In this document: positions 53,212 to 62,930 of the stretch, piece after piece
Numbering within the stretch: the stretch's first letter is position 1
Layout: each line of letters starts with the position of its first letter
Source: Posidonia oceanica
Taxonomy: Eukaryota; Streptophyta; Magnoliopsida; Alismatales; Posidoniaceae
Reading direction: 5' to 3'
DNA length: 64,000 nt
Assembly (NCBI GenBank): GCA_037176725.1
Contig: JAZBRS010000049.1
Location: forward strand, 30,496,001-30,560,000
Notes under the pieces: generated by a model
Seen by the model: only the letters and a program-made list of their open reading frames with translations
Databases searched by the model: none
What the model was told of the DNA's origin: nothing
Position numbers and translations under genes: made by a program

Positions 53212-53330
53212 TGGCGATCACACTGATTTCAACACACGTGGAGTGGAGAAGTCAGATACAACAAAAGGGGACCCCCGAGAGAGCAATAGATAAAACGAAA
53301 AAAGCATCTTCTCCCTCAAAACCCCATATC
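53212..53330 (+). other. Primer-binding site and leader of element E
   Basis: TGGCGATCACACTG, then a leader that matches that of C up to CCCCATATCCACA (53324), after which the two diverge completely. Confidence 0.6.
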
Positions 53331-54330
53331 CACACCCGCGTGGAAGGCTCACTCCGTAGCGGCAGCTTTCCCGCACTATCTGCATTTGCCAAATCTAACA
53401 GTGGCAGCAGTAGCAACAATAGTGGCAACAACAACCCCAGGAGGAGAGATCCTCCGAAGCCCTCTATTGCATATGTTCAGTCCCATGCCACGCCAATCAA
53501 CAAGGTGGCTCAGCCTGGTCCGAGTCAGATGATATATGCTCCAACACCTAGGACACACACACCACAGATCACTCCCACTACCCAACCAGTGTATCCTGCT
53601 CCACTAATCCGACAGGGACGCCCAGGGTAGGGACGGCCTCAGCACCCTCAGTGCAAATATACTCCATTGGTTGAACCTTTGAGTGCCGTCTTTGCCAAGG
53701 TCGCGTCACTCCTGAGGCTTCCGGAGGTTCGCCCACCGCTGAGTCCTCTTCCGCGTTGGTATAACATGAGCCTCTATTGCAGCTTCCATCGAACCGCGGG
53801 GCACTCGACTGATAGTTGTTTTACATTGTGGAGAGCGATTCAGGATTTGATTGACCGCAGGGTCATCATTATCGACACTCAGGAGGCAGCCTCCACTCCT
53901 GTGCCACCACTTGCACCTGGCCCTACACCTCAGCACCCCAACATAGTTAACCAGCCCTTGCCTCCACACTTGAGCTCAGGAGGCACTGGGCCCTCAGGAG
54001 TTCATTGTATCTTCCCTTCTGAGCCTGCCACACCAGTAGTGGACCCCTCTTCTTTGATTCACCACATCTCTCAGCCTTTTCCTGTGCACTTGTATCAGTC
54101 GGCTCTTGCTAGTTCCGAGTCGGCAATTCATATGATATGGTTGACCGCAGAGTCGGAGCGCACCACTGCGCCATCCGCCACAACATCCCAAGCTCAGTCT
54201 CTTATCCGTCTGTCGACCCAACCTCAGCCAGGGCCTCCTCCCTCAACTCAGTACCCATCCTAGTTAGTTTCCTCACCTGCCAGCTTGCCTGTAGCCCCGT
54301 TGGAGCTAACAACACACTCCACTGGTCGTC
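53331..54330 (+). pseudogene. Gag C-terminal part of element E
   Basis: Starts inside gag, at the segment just after the gag domain (SLRSGSFPALSAFAKSNSG), then an Asn/Ser-rich and Pro-rich stretch, then a CCHC-like finger YCSFHRTAGHSTDSC (about 53770-53825) and a Pro-rich spacer. Stops at 53628 and 54261, then a frame change near 54265-54330. The N-terminal half and main gag domain present in A are missing. Confidence 0.82.
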
Positions 54331-55618
54331 AGCCTGACTAGGGACACCCACCGTGTTCCATATGATTATGCCACAGAAGTGTGCGTAGAAATCACACGGT
54401 CTGGGAGGGTGTACCAGCCAACAGCTTTGACATCCAGACCTGGTTACCCAGAGCCAACTCCTTCACCTCCTATGGGACAACCTACTAGGACTTTCACAGT
54501 AGATAGCCCAGCTCAGCCCTCCACCTCATCCCCTGTTGCTCCGAAGAAGGATCAGCCTTCCGCCGATATCACCGCTCAGTTGAAGAAGGTGAAGACTGAT
54601 ATTTCCAACTGGGATCTCATCCACACATCCCCAGAGCATAGGGAGGCCTTTCTTAGAGTTTGCCAGGCTGCCCATGTCTCCCCGACCATTGAGCCCGCTG
54701 CCCTCGAGACCATGGTGGGCATGATTGCGATTCCGCTAGTCATCTCTTTTTCAAGTGATGAATTGCCTCCGGCGAGGATAAACCATAACCAACCCCTGTT
54801 CATCACAGTGCAGTACCAGACTTTCCGTATTCCCTTGACGTTGGTTGATAATGGGGCAGGCCTCAATGTTTGTCCCTTACGCACAACAAGCCGACTCGGA
54901 TTCAAAGCCAAGGACATTACACCAGCTACAAAGGGAATGACCGCCTTGGATAACATGCACCATGATGCATTGGGGATTCTAATCATTCCCCTCACCAAAG
55001 GACTTGTTATTTTCGATATAGAGTTCTACATCATTGATCTTAAGCCTTCTTTTAACCTCCTGCTTGGGCACCCTTGGCTCCACAAGCATCAAGTGCTCCC
55101 CTCGACTCTCCATCGCATGATCAAGTTCCGTTGGGGTGACGACGTTGTCACCGTTATGGTGGAAAACTTCGATAAGGAGAAAATCGAGGCTATCTCTTCT
55201 GTCTCTTTACAAACTATCCAATTTGACCCTAAACCCTCTAATATTCTTTATCGTGTCAACTGGTTTGAGCCGGTTAATTTCATTCCAGATCTCGAACGTG
55301 CCAGCCTGGCCGTCTATTCCAACCCTTCTTTGATGTTCGAGAACTTATGTCACCAATGGGGTTATGAGATAGGGACACCACTCGGGCGGTACGGCTAGGG
55401 AATCGCTGAGCCCGTTGCAGCAGCTGAGAGGAGAGACAATGAAGGACTTGGCTACAACTGGCAGCCTCACAAGGATGGATTTGCGCACTCAAAGAACCGA
55501 AAGCTGATCATTCCGCGGGATCTCACCAACTTCATCAGTGCAGGTACTCTTGATCCCAACCAGAGTCAGACTTCCACACAGCCAAGATTGCACATACTTC
55601 CCCACTACTGACAAGGGA
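54331..55618 (+). pseudogene. Aspartic protease and G-patch of element E
   Basis: From LTRDTHRVPY the frame is open to 55398. The retropepsin-like active site is VDNGAGLNVCPL (DNG at 54847-54855), followed by FKAKDITPATKGMTA and LLLGHPWLHKHQV. A G-patch-like end (GTPLGRYG, then EGLGYNW) is broken by a TAG at 55396-55398 where A has Gln (GRHGQGI). The frame is lost near 55610. The protease would cut the polyprotein. G-patches after the protease are known from several plant gypsy elements and may bind nucleic acid. Confidence 0.85.
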
Positions 55619-56599
55619 GTGGGTCTGCATCGACGACTTCTACTCAGACAAGGAGCATGTGACAGAGATAGACCGGACCGACAGGGAGATCCAGACGATC
55701 GAGCATGTGGCCCTAGGAGCAGCCGGAGCCTACTACCTTGATTTCGCTCCAGATGAGGATAAGGGAGTAGTTGTAGAGGCCCAATTGGACAACCAGCTCG
55801 ATGACTTGGAGCTTTTGTTCCAAGAGCAGCTCACTGTATTGGCAGATGATGCCGCAGAGCAGCACGCGCTGAGGAAGGGAAAGGCGGTGCTCATAGAATG
55901 TGATCCTGATTGTTCCATCCGATAGCAAGACCACTCAGCTATCATGGTCTTGGAAGAGTCGAAGGTTGCATCCACTAGACTCGACGAGTTGATCACTCCG
56001 CAGTCGGGAGGCAGGTGTAGATGGTATGTTCAGCCCAAACCCCACCTTAGGCGTGGTGGGGGTGAAAAAAAAATGCCAATTTAGGTTTGGACAGTGACCT
56101 AAGCGGCAACAGTCAGATCAGTCAGGAGAAGGACAACCGCCAAATACTTACATCACTTGTGTATATATCAGAAAATCCAAAAAAATCAAAAAATTTGGAA
56201 AACCTCAAAAACACAATAGAGGTAGTAGAAGTAGAGCGACCTGGTCTATCAACTGGTCCAGAGGCTACTGGCGTAGAGGTCGCGCAGTGCCGATATAAGA
56301 ACACCAGAGTCAATGTGACCATTCTAAAGCGTCAAGGGTAGAGCGCCGAGCACATCCTCTCCTTCAATGTCACCAATCCGATATTTGAGAAGGAGATCCT
56401 CTTGGAGCTTATTGCATATGAAGAGGAAGATGTAGGCGTAGAAGAGGAAGCGACGCCTGAATTCCAATCCTATGACGATGACCCTGAAGGGCCAAACCTC
56501 CATGTTGAAGAAGAGACGGAGGTTATCAATATCGGCACAGCCGAAGAGGTTAAGGAGGTCCGCATCAGCGCCAAGTTGACACCCCAGGTAGAGCAGAAT
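55619..56599 (+). pseudogene. Pre-RT linker of element E
   Basis: Acidic linker with WVCIDDFYSD, GAYYLDFAPDEDKGV and DELITPQSGG, equivalent to the A linker at 8330-8620, then a second acidic segment (AYEEEDVGVEEEATPEF) before RT. Stops near 55923, 56082 and 56340, and a frame change near 56590. Confidence 0.7.
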
Positions 56600-57535
56600 T
56601 CATTGCATTCCTCATGGAATATGCAGATGTACTCGCCTGGAGTTATGACGACATGGTTGGCCTCGATGTTGAGATAGTGGTGCATAACTTACCACTTAAG
56701 CCGGATGCAAAACCCATCAAGCAGAAGCTCAGAAGATGGCGTCCGCAATGGCTGTTGATGCTCAAGGAGGAAATTGTGAAGCAACACAATGTCAATTTCC
56801 TTAAGGTCGTCATGTACCCAGAGTGGCTTGCAAATGTCATGCCGGTACCCAAGAAGGATGGTCGGGTTCGCATGTGCATTGATTACAGGGACCTGAACAA
56901 GACGAGTCCCAAGGATGATTTCCGGCTGCCACACATTGATGTCCTAATTGACAATACCGCGGGACACAAGATGCTTTCATTCATGGATGGCTTCTCAGGC
57001 TACAACCAAATCAGAATGGCAGAGGAGGATATGAAAAAGACATCCTTCATCACCCCATGGGGAGTCTTCTGTTATCGAGTGAGGCCTTTTGAACTCAAGA
57101 ATGCAGGGGCGACATATTAGTGAGCCATGACTGCATTGTTCCACGACCTCATGCACCAGGAGGTCGAGGTTTATGTAGATGATATGATCGCCAAGTCCAA
57201 AGAGTCCAAGGATCACCTATCCTGCCTGAAAAAGCTCTTTGATCGCCTTACGTGCTACAAGCTTCGCCTCAACCCCAACAAATGTGTGTTCAGAGTTTCT
57301 TCTAGGAAGCTTTTGGGCTATATCATCAGCTAGAGGGGAATTGAGGTGAACCCCACTAAGGCTAGAGCAATCATTGACATGCCTCCCCCTGCAACTTAGA
57401 AGGAAGTCAGAGGACTGTTGGGGCACCTGCAGTATATTAGTCGGTTCATAGCGCAGCTCACGCCCATTTGCGAGCCGATCTTCAAGCTTCTACGGAAGAA
57501 TGCGTAGATCAGTTGGAATATCGAGTGCCAGACTG
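56600..57535 (+). pseudogene. Reverse transcriptase of element E
   Basis: YADVLAWSYDDMVGL leads into RT: KPIKQKLRRWRP, VPKKDGRVRMCIDYRDLN, SFMDGFSGYNQI, ELKNAGATY, and YVDD at 57172-57183. Right after GATY there are two stops in a row (TAG TGA at 57118-57123), where C has the codons for Gln-Arg. Further TAGs follow at 57331 and about 57397 and 57505. The whole frame from RT to the integrase end (59796) has stops but no frameshift. Confidence 0.88.
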
Positions 57536-58050
57536 CATTTGATAAGATCAAGAAGCTCTTGGTCAAGCCTCCTGTTTTGGTGCCTCCCACGCTGGGGAGA
57601 CCCCTGCTTCTCAATCTCTCCACCACTCAGCATTCCATGGGTGCGGTCTTGGGCCAACACGACGAGTCAGGTCATAAGGAGCGGGCCATCTACTATCTCA
57701 GTAAGAAATTCAATGACTGCGAGGCCAAGTACAGCACCATTGAGAATGTCTGCCTATCCCTTGTCTGGGCCACACAGAGATTGAGACACTACATGATGGC
57801 GTACCCTGTCCTACTTCTATGCCGGCATGATTCGATGAAATTCCTCTTCCAAAAGCCCGCACTAGTAGGCAGATGTGTCAAGTGGCAAGTATTGTTGTCC
57901 CAATACGACATCACTTTCGTCACACAGAAGTCAATGAAGGGGCAGGCAATGGCAGACCACTTGGTTGACTTACCCCTACCTGAGTATCAGCCCCTCCAGA
58001 CTCAGTTCCCTGACGAGGACATCCTTTTTGCCATGGAGGACTCGAAGCTA
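57536..58050 (+). pseudogene. First RNase H of element E
   Basis: QTAFDKIKKLLVKPPVLV, GRPLLLNLSTTQHSMGAVLG, ERAIYYLSKKF, ENVCLSLVWATQRLRHYM, then GQAMADHLVDLPLPEYQPL. This is the RNase H-like domain that follows RT in gypsy elements. It is open throughout. Confidence 0.85.
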
Positions 58051-58700
58051 GAGGGTCCTAAGGACGAGCAACATTGGCATGTGTATTTTGATGGCACTGT
58101 CAATAAGAGGGGCAGAGGCATTGGTGCAGTTCTCGCGTCACTGCAAGGTCAGTGGATCCCTTTTGCGAGGAAATTGACCTTCGAGTGCACCAACAATGAA
58201 GCTGAATACGAGGCATGCATCCTGGGACTTCAAGTCGCACTTGAGCACGGCGTGCAACAGTTAAGAGTATATGGGGATGCGATGCTCGTCATTTCCCAGG
58301 TCAATAGAGAATGGAAAACCAGGGACCCCAAGCTTGTGCCATATCATGAGTACCTTCTGAAGCTCATTGGAGAATTCGAGGAGATCCGTTTCACCTTCAT
58401 GAGTAGAACCAAGAATGCCTATGCAGATGCGTTGGCAACTTTAGCATCTTGGCTCTCCATATTAGAGGATCATGCAGTGGATGTGTCAGTCACACGTGTA
58501 GAACAGCCTACACACTGCAATAGCATTGAAGAGGCGGACCCCTCAGATCATCTCCCATGGTACCATGACATCCAAACCTTCCTGAAGTCTGGCAGATTTC
58601 CGTCCGGTGCTTCAGCGGCCGACAAGAAGACTTTGGCGCGTCTGGTGTCAAGATATGTGCTAGGAGCAGGACATCTTTATAGGAGATCCTACAATCAGAT
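58051..58700 (+). pseudogene. Second, archaeal-type RNase H of element E
   Basis: WHVYFDGTVNKRGRGIGAVL, then NNEAEYEACILGLQVALEHG, QLRVYGDAMLVISQVN and NAYADALATLAS show the RVT_3 fold with its acidic residues intact. Open in this copy. As in C, it supports Tat-lineage membership. Confidence 0.87.
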
Positions 58701-59796
58701 GCTCCTTTGCTGTGTGGACAAGACAGAAGCCGACACACTGATGCTCCAAGTTCATGCTGGGACATGCGGCCCTCATATGAATGGTGTGTTGCTAGCCAAG
58801 AAAATCATGCTTCATGGCTATTTCTAGTCAACCATGGAGGCAGATTACTGCCAGTTTGTGTGCAAATGCCACAACTGCCAGATCCATGGGAACTTCATTC
58901 ATGCTCCCCCACAGTAATTGCACAGCATGTCGTCACCATGACCTTTCTCTACATGGGGAATTGACGTCATCGGGGCTATTCATCCTGCAGCCTCCAATGG
59001 TCATCGATTTATCTTGGTAGCGATTGATTACTTCACCAAGTGGATGGAGGCGGCCTCGTACAAGACTGTCATAGCTGCGGAAACAGAAAAGTTCATTAGG
59101 AACATCATTGCCCGGTACAGGGTCCCGCACGCCATCATATCTGATAACGGCAAGAACTTCATAGCCTAGAGGATTGAGGATTATCTCCAGAGCTTCAAGA
59201 TTAAGCATCACAGATCCTCACCTTATCAGCTATAGATGAATGGCGTAGTTGAGTCAGCTAACAAAAACCTTTTGAAGATCTTGAAGAAAATGGCTATGAC
59301 TCATAAGGACTGGCATAACAAGCTTCCATATGCCCTTTGGGCGTACAGAACGTCAGTTCGGACATCAACAGGGGCAACTCCATATTCACTTGTGTATGGC
59401 ATGGAGGCTGTTTTGCCCATTGAGGTAGAGATCCCATCACTCCGGATCCTACGAGAAGTTGAGCTGGAGGAGGCAAAATGGATTGAAGACCGCTGCATCC
59501 AGCTGAATTTGATCGACGAGCACAGATTGCAAGCCATGCATCATGCCCAATGCTATTAGAGGCGCATGGCCAGAGCTTATCAGAAGAAGGTCAGACTCCG
59601 AAATCTCGTGCCCGGAGACCTAGTCTTACGGGCTATTCATCTGCCTGACACCCGTGGCAAATTCAGGCCCAATTAGTGCGACCCTTTCATTGTCATGCAA
59701 ATCCTCTCCGGTGGTGCGGCGATCCTTGAGGACATGGACCAGGTTGAGCAGTCAGGACTAGTCAATTCTTGCTACCTCAAGAAGTACTACCAATGA
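58701..59796 (+). pseudogene. Integrase of element E
   Basis: Zinc finger (VHAGTCGPHMNG, then CKCHNC), core with D in WGIDVIGAIHP, D in ISDNGKNF and E in NGVVESANK, C-terminal part with VPGDLVLRAIHLPD, ending LKKYYQ and a TGA at 59794-59796. Seven stops: about 58825 and 59674 (TAG for Trp), 58938 (TGA for Trp), 59233 and 59557 (TAG for Gln), 59167 (TAG), and 58915 (TAA). Replacements are judged from the A copy. The core is nearly the same as in A. Confidence 0.88.
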
Positions 59797-60205
59797 GCCG
59801 AGGCTGTATCTCTGCCTTGCAAAGTCTTCTTCTTTTCTGTTTTATTCCATGCATTCATTGCTTCACAATCATGCAATATTGAAAATTGCATTTGTATACA
59901 TTCTTGGCATTGCATACCTTTCTTTTTTAGCATTTCTACAGCATGCAAAATCAATATGCATTTGTAGCAGCATTAGTCAAAAAAAAATCAAAATCAATCA
60001 GCTTCATTCATGATAATCAAAAAAAAAAAATCAAAATCAATCATACTGTAGTAATCCCGGTGTTCAGATCGTCCATGCACGTTGCCAAAGCTCGCGTGCA
60101 CCGATCGGAATCAGGCTCACTATTAGCGGCTATGTCCGAGAAGGAAGACCTAACTCGAAAGCATTTAAAAGAGAGAAAAAAGGAAGGAAAAGAAGAAGAT
60201 AAGAC
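59797..60205. other. Junction region between E and F, with A-rich tracts
   Basis: After the E stop there are A-rich tracts at 59978-60045 (CAAAAAAAAATCAAAATCAA twice), matching the A-rich post-pol tracts of the other elements. The part near 60205 reads on the minus strand as the first bases after the F primer-binding site. The E-F boundary cannot be placed exactly. Confidence 0.45.
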
Positions 60206-60221
60206 AAAATCGGAGTCGCCA
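60206..60221 (-). other. Primer-binding site of element F
   Basis: On the minus strand TGGCGACTCCGATTTT, preceded by GACTTGG. TGGCGACTCC is a very common primer-binding-site start in plant gypsy elements (usually ascribed to tRNA-Arg in Ogre-type elements) and differs from the TGGCGATCAC of C, D and E. Confidence 0.65.
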
Positions 60222-60726
60222 CCAAGTCTATTAAATCGGGAGACAAGGAAAATCGGGGAAATGCGTGAATAACCACGCAAAACCAAGCAAAAGATGCAAT
60301 GCAAGGCAATGCAGAAGAAATAAGATGCAAATGAGTGCAAATGATGTGACTCGTGCCTAGGATAAGGGCAATATGGTCATTGCGGGCCAAGAGAGGGTAA
60401 GGACTCCTGTTACGCGCGGGGAAGGTGTTAGGCACCCCCGACACGCCCGAGAATCGGTCTTTCTGGGCTTACGCTCGCATACGCAGGGAAATGCAGATTT
60501 TAGATGCCTAAGTGCCAATGAATGCCTATCTAGATGCTCAAAGGTGTACTCTAAATGAGGGAATGCAGTGCAGGAAAGTAAACGTGCAATCTAAGCGCTC
60601 AGCAACGCTGTCTGTATTCCGAACCGGGCGAAACCTAGCTCATGGGAACTCCAGGCAGTAAGCATCACTGCCCTATATGCAAATGCGGGCGATAAAACAA
60701 AACAGCGGGGAAAACAGGCAATGTAA

Positions 60727-61590
60727 GCGACATGCAAGGGGAAACAACGCAAAACACGCAAAACGGAGCGAGAAACGAAGCGAGAACGCAAAACGATGCG
60801 AAAAACGAGGTTGACACGCAAGACGATGCGAGAAACAGAACAGGAACGCGAAACGGTGCAGGAAAACGAAAAGGGGCGCAAAACAAAGCAAGGAAACAAA
60901 GCGACAAGCAAAACGGAGCGAGAACGAGAAGGCACGCAAAACGGTGCAAAACAAAGAAGCCGCACGCAAAACGGTGCGAGAAAACAGAACTGCATGCAAA
61001 ACGGAGCAAGAAAATCAAAGGACACGCAAAACGACGCGAAACAAAGAAGCAGCGCGCAAAACGGTGCGAGAAAACAGAACTACATGCAAAACGGAGCAAG
61101 AAAACCAAAGGGCACGCAAAACGATGCAAAACAAAGAAGCGACACGCAAAACGGTGCGAGGAAACGAAACTACACGCAAAACGGAGCAAGAAAATCAAAG
61201 GGCACGCAAAATGATGCAAAACAAAGAAGCGGCACGCAAAACGGTGCAAGAAAACAGAACTGCACGCAAAACGGTGCAAGACAAAGAAGCCGCACGCAAA
61301 ACGGTGAGAGAAAACATAACTGCACGCAAAACGAAGCAAGAAAATCAAAGGGCACGCAAAACGATGCAAGACAAAGAAGCGGCACGCAAACGGTGCGAGA
61401 AAACAGAACTGCACGCAAAACGGTGCAAGCGGCACGCAAAACAGAGCAAGAAAATCAAAGGGCACGCAAAATGATGCAAAACAAAGAAGCGGCACGCAAA
61501 ACGGTGCGAGAAAACAGAACTGCACGCAAAACGGTGCAAGACAAAGAAGCAGCACGCAAAACGGTGCGAGACAAAGCGAGAAAGAGCGCG
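60727..61590. repeat. 30-bp tandem array with 90-bp higher-order unit
   Basis: Three 30-bp monomers, CACGCAAAACGGTGCGAGAA (+10), CACGCAAAACGGAGCAAGAA (+10) and CACGCAAAACGATGCAAAAC (+10), alternate in order to make a 90-bp unit. The first monomer recurs at about 60982, 61072, 61160, 61252 and 61400, with some units lost or added. The left part (60727-60960) is a more diverged version. The 30-bp period leaves several frames open (to 369 codons on minus, 312 on plus), but these are repeat artefacts. Confidence 0.9.
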
Positions 61591-61599
61591 CAAAAGCCA

Positions 61600-62930
61600 T
61601 GCGATGCGAATGATATGCAAAACGATACTGCCGAAGTTCAGGGGGATTATCTTGGGCATCCGGAGCCTGATCCGAGATCTGCCTGGTCCATGCTGAAGAG
61701 CGCTTCGCCGCGGTCATCCAGGCAGCTTGTTTGAGAAGATCCAACGGTCGGATTGGAAGATACCGCAGCTTCATGTCAGGAGGGCCAGAACAGGGGAGAA
61801 GAACAGATCTAAGTGTTCAGGAGGTCCTAGGGATGTGCAAAAGGTCCTCCCAAGTGAAGGGGAGCTAAAGGTGCTCAGTGGGTGCAAAAGGATGCTAAAA
61901 TGCAAGACTAAATGGATGCAGAATGCATGCAAAAGCAAGAGGAAACAAGGGGGAGAAAAGTGGAAAAAACAGGAGTTCAAAAGCATTTTGAAAAAGAAAA
62001 GGGGCTAAATGCAAGTTTTCACAAAGGATGGGGTCCACAGAAGAGGGTTTTGAAAACAGGAGAAGGCGGAGGGTTATTTTGCAAAAGACTGGGTTGAGAA
62101 AGCTATTTGGAAAAGAGGATATGCATCAGAAGAAGTTTTGGAAACGAAAGGAGGTCAGAATGCAATTTTAAAAAAAGAACTGGGGTCTAAAGTGCAAATT
62201 TTCCAGGAAACAGGGTTCTGGGGAGTCCAGGAATGCAGGTGGAGGGTCTACATGCGATTTTGTAAGCATAGGAGCTAAGATGCAATTTTAGGGGCAAAAC
62301 AGTCTTTTTATATGATTTTATAATGATGCAAAGGACCTATGTGTAATTTCCAAATCATGCAAGGTCAAATATGCAATTTTATATGCAAAATATGCTCTGA
62401 AAACCAAAAGACAGGACTGATGTGCAATTTTTGGAAAAAACAGGGGCCAAAATGCAATGCAATAAGCAAAAATGTATGCAGGATGGTTACTGTCCATTTA
62501 AAATGGACCTAAATGCAAAAATGCAAAAACAGGAGGCAAAACATGCAATGCAGTATGCAAAAATCAAAAATAAAACCTAAGTTTCTACAGTGCATGGACC
62601 TAAATGCAAAATCAGAAACATGCAGGGGGCCAGAATGCAATGCAATATGGCAAAATACATGCAAATAAATGAACTGATTTAAAGCAGGACCTAAGTGCAA
62701 AAATTGAAAGTAGAGGGGCTAAAATGCAAAAGATTTCAACTACACAGCACAGTAACAGGATCGAAATGTAAATACTGGGAAACAGAAATAAAAGCTGCAA
62801 TTTAGCATGATATTTAATTAAAAACTAAGCTGATTAAATGAACAGAGGACTAAAACGCAAAAATGAGATAACTTAAGGCAGAAATGCAATATTAGCACAG
62901 AAACTATATTACTGGAAAAATAACTAAACA
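61600..62930. other. A-rich intermediate part of the F LTR region
   Basis: Contains AAGATCCAACGGTCGGATTG near 61737, a phrase often met in plant LTRs, then many dispersed GGACCTAAATGCAAAA and GGGGCTAAAATGCAA words between 62000 and 62880 with irregular spacing. No gene seen. Confidence 0.5.

Larger units (their letters stand above)
51712..59796 (+). mobile_element. Element E: C-type LTR2 and leader joined to A-type gag-protease-pol
   Basis: LTR2, primer-binding site (53212), leader to about 53330, then a gag that starts in mid-domain and is A-like (GSLRSGSFPALSAFAK against SSLRSGNFPALSAFAK in A), protease, G-patch, linker, RT, two RNases H and integrase. The 3' LTR is not visible; sequence after 59796 soon meets element F. 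The coding part belongs to the A family, the LTR and leader to the B/C family. Confidence 0.7.

Noticed and set aside
60665..61774. 369-codon minus and 312-codon plus ORFs
   Set aside because: Same cause: a 30-bp tandem array keeps frames open on both strands. Composition is that of the repeat.
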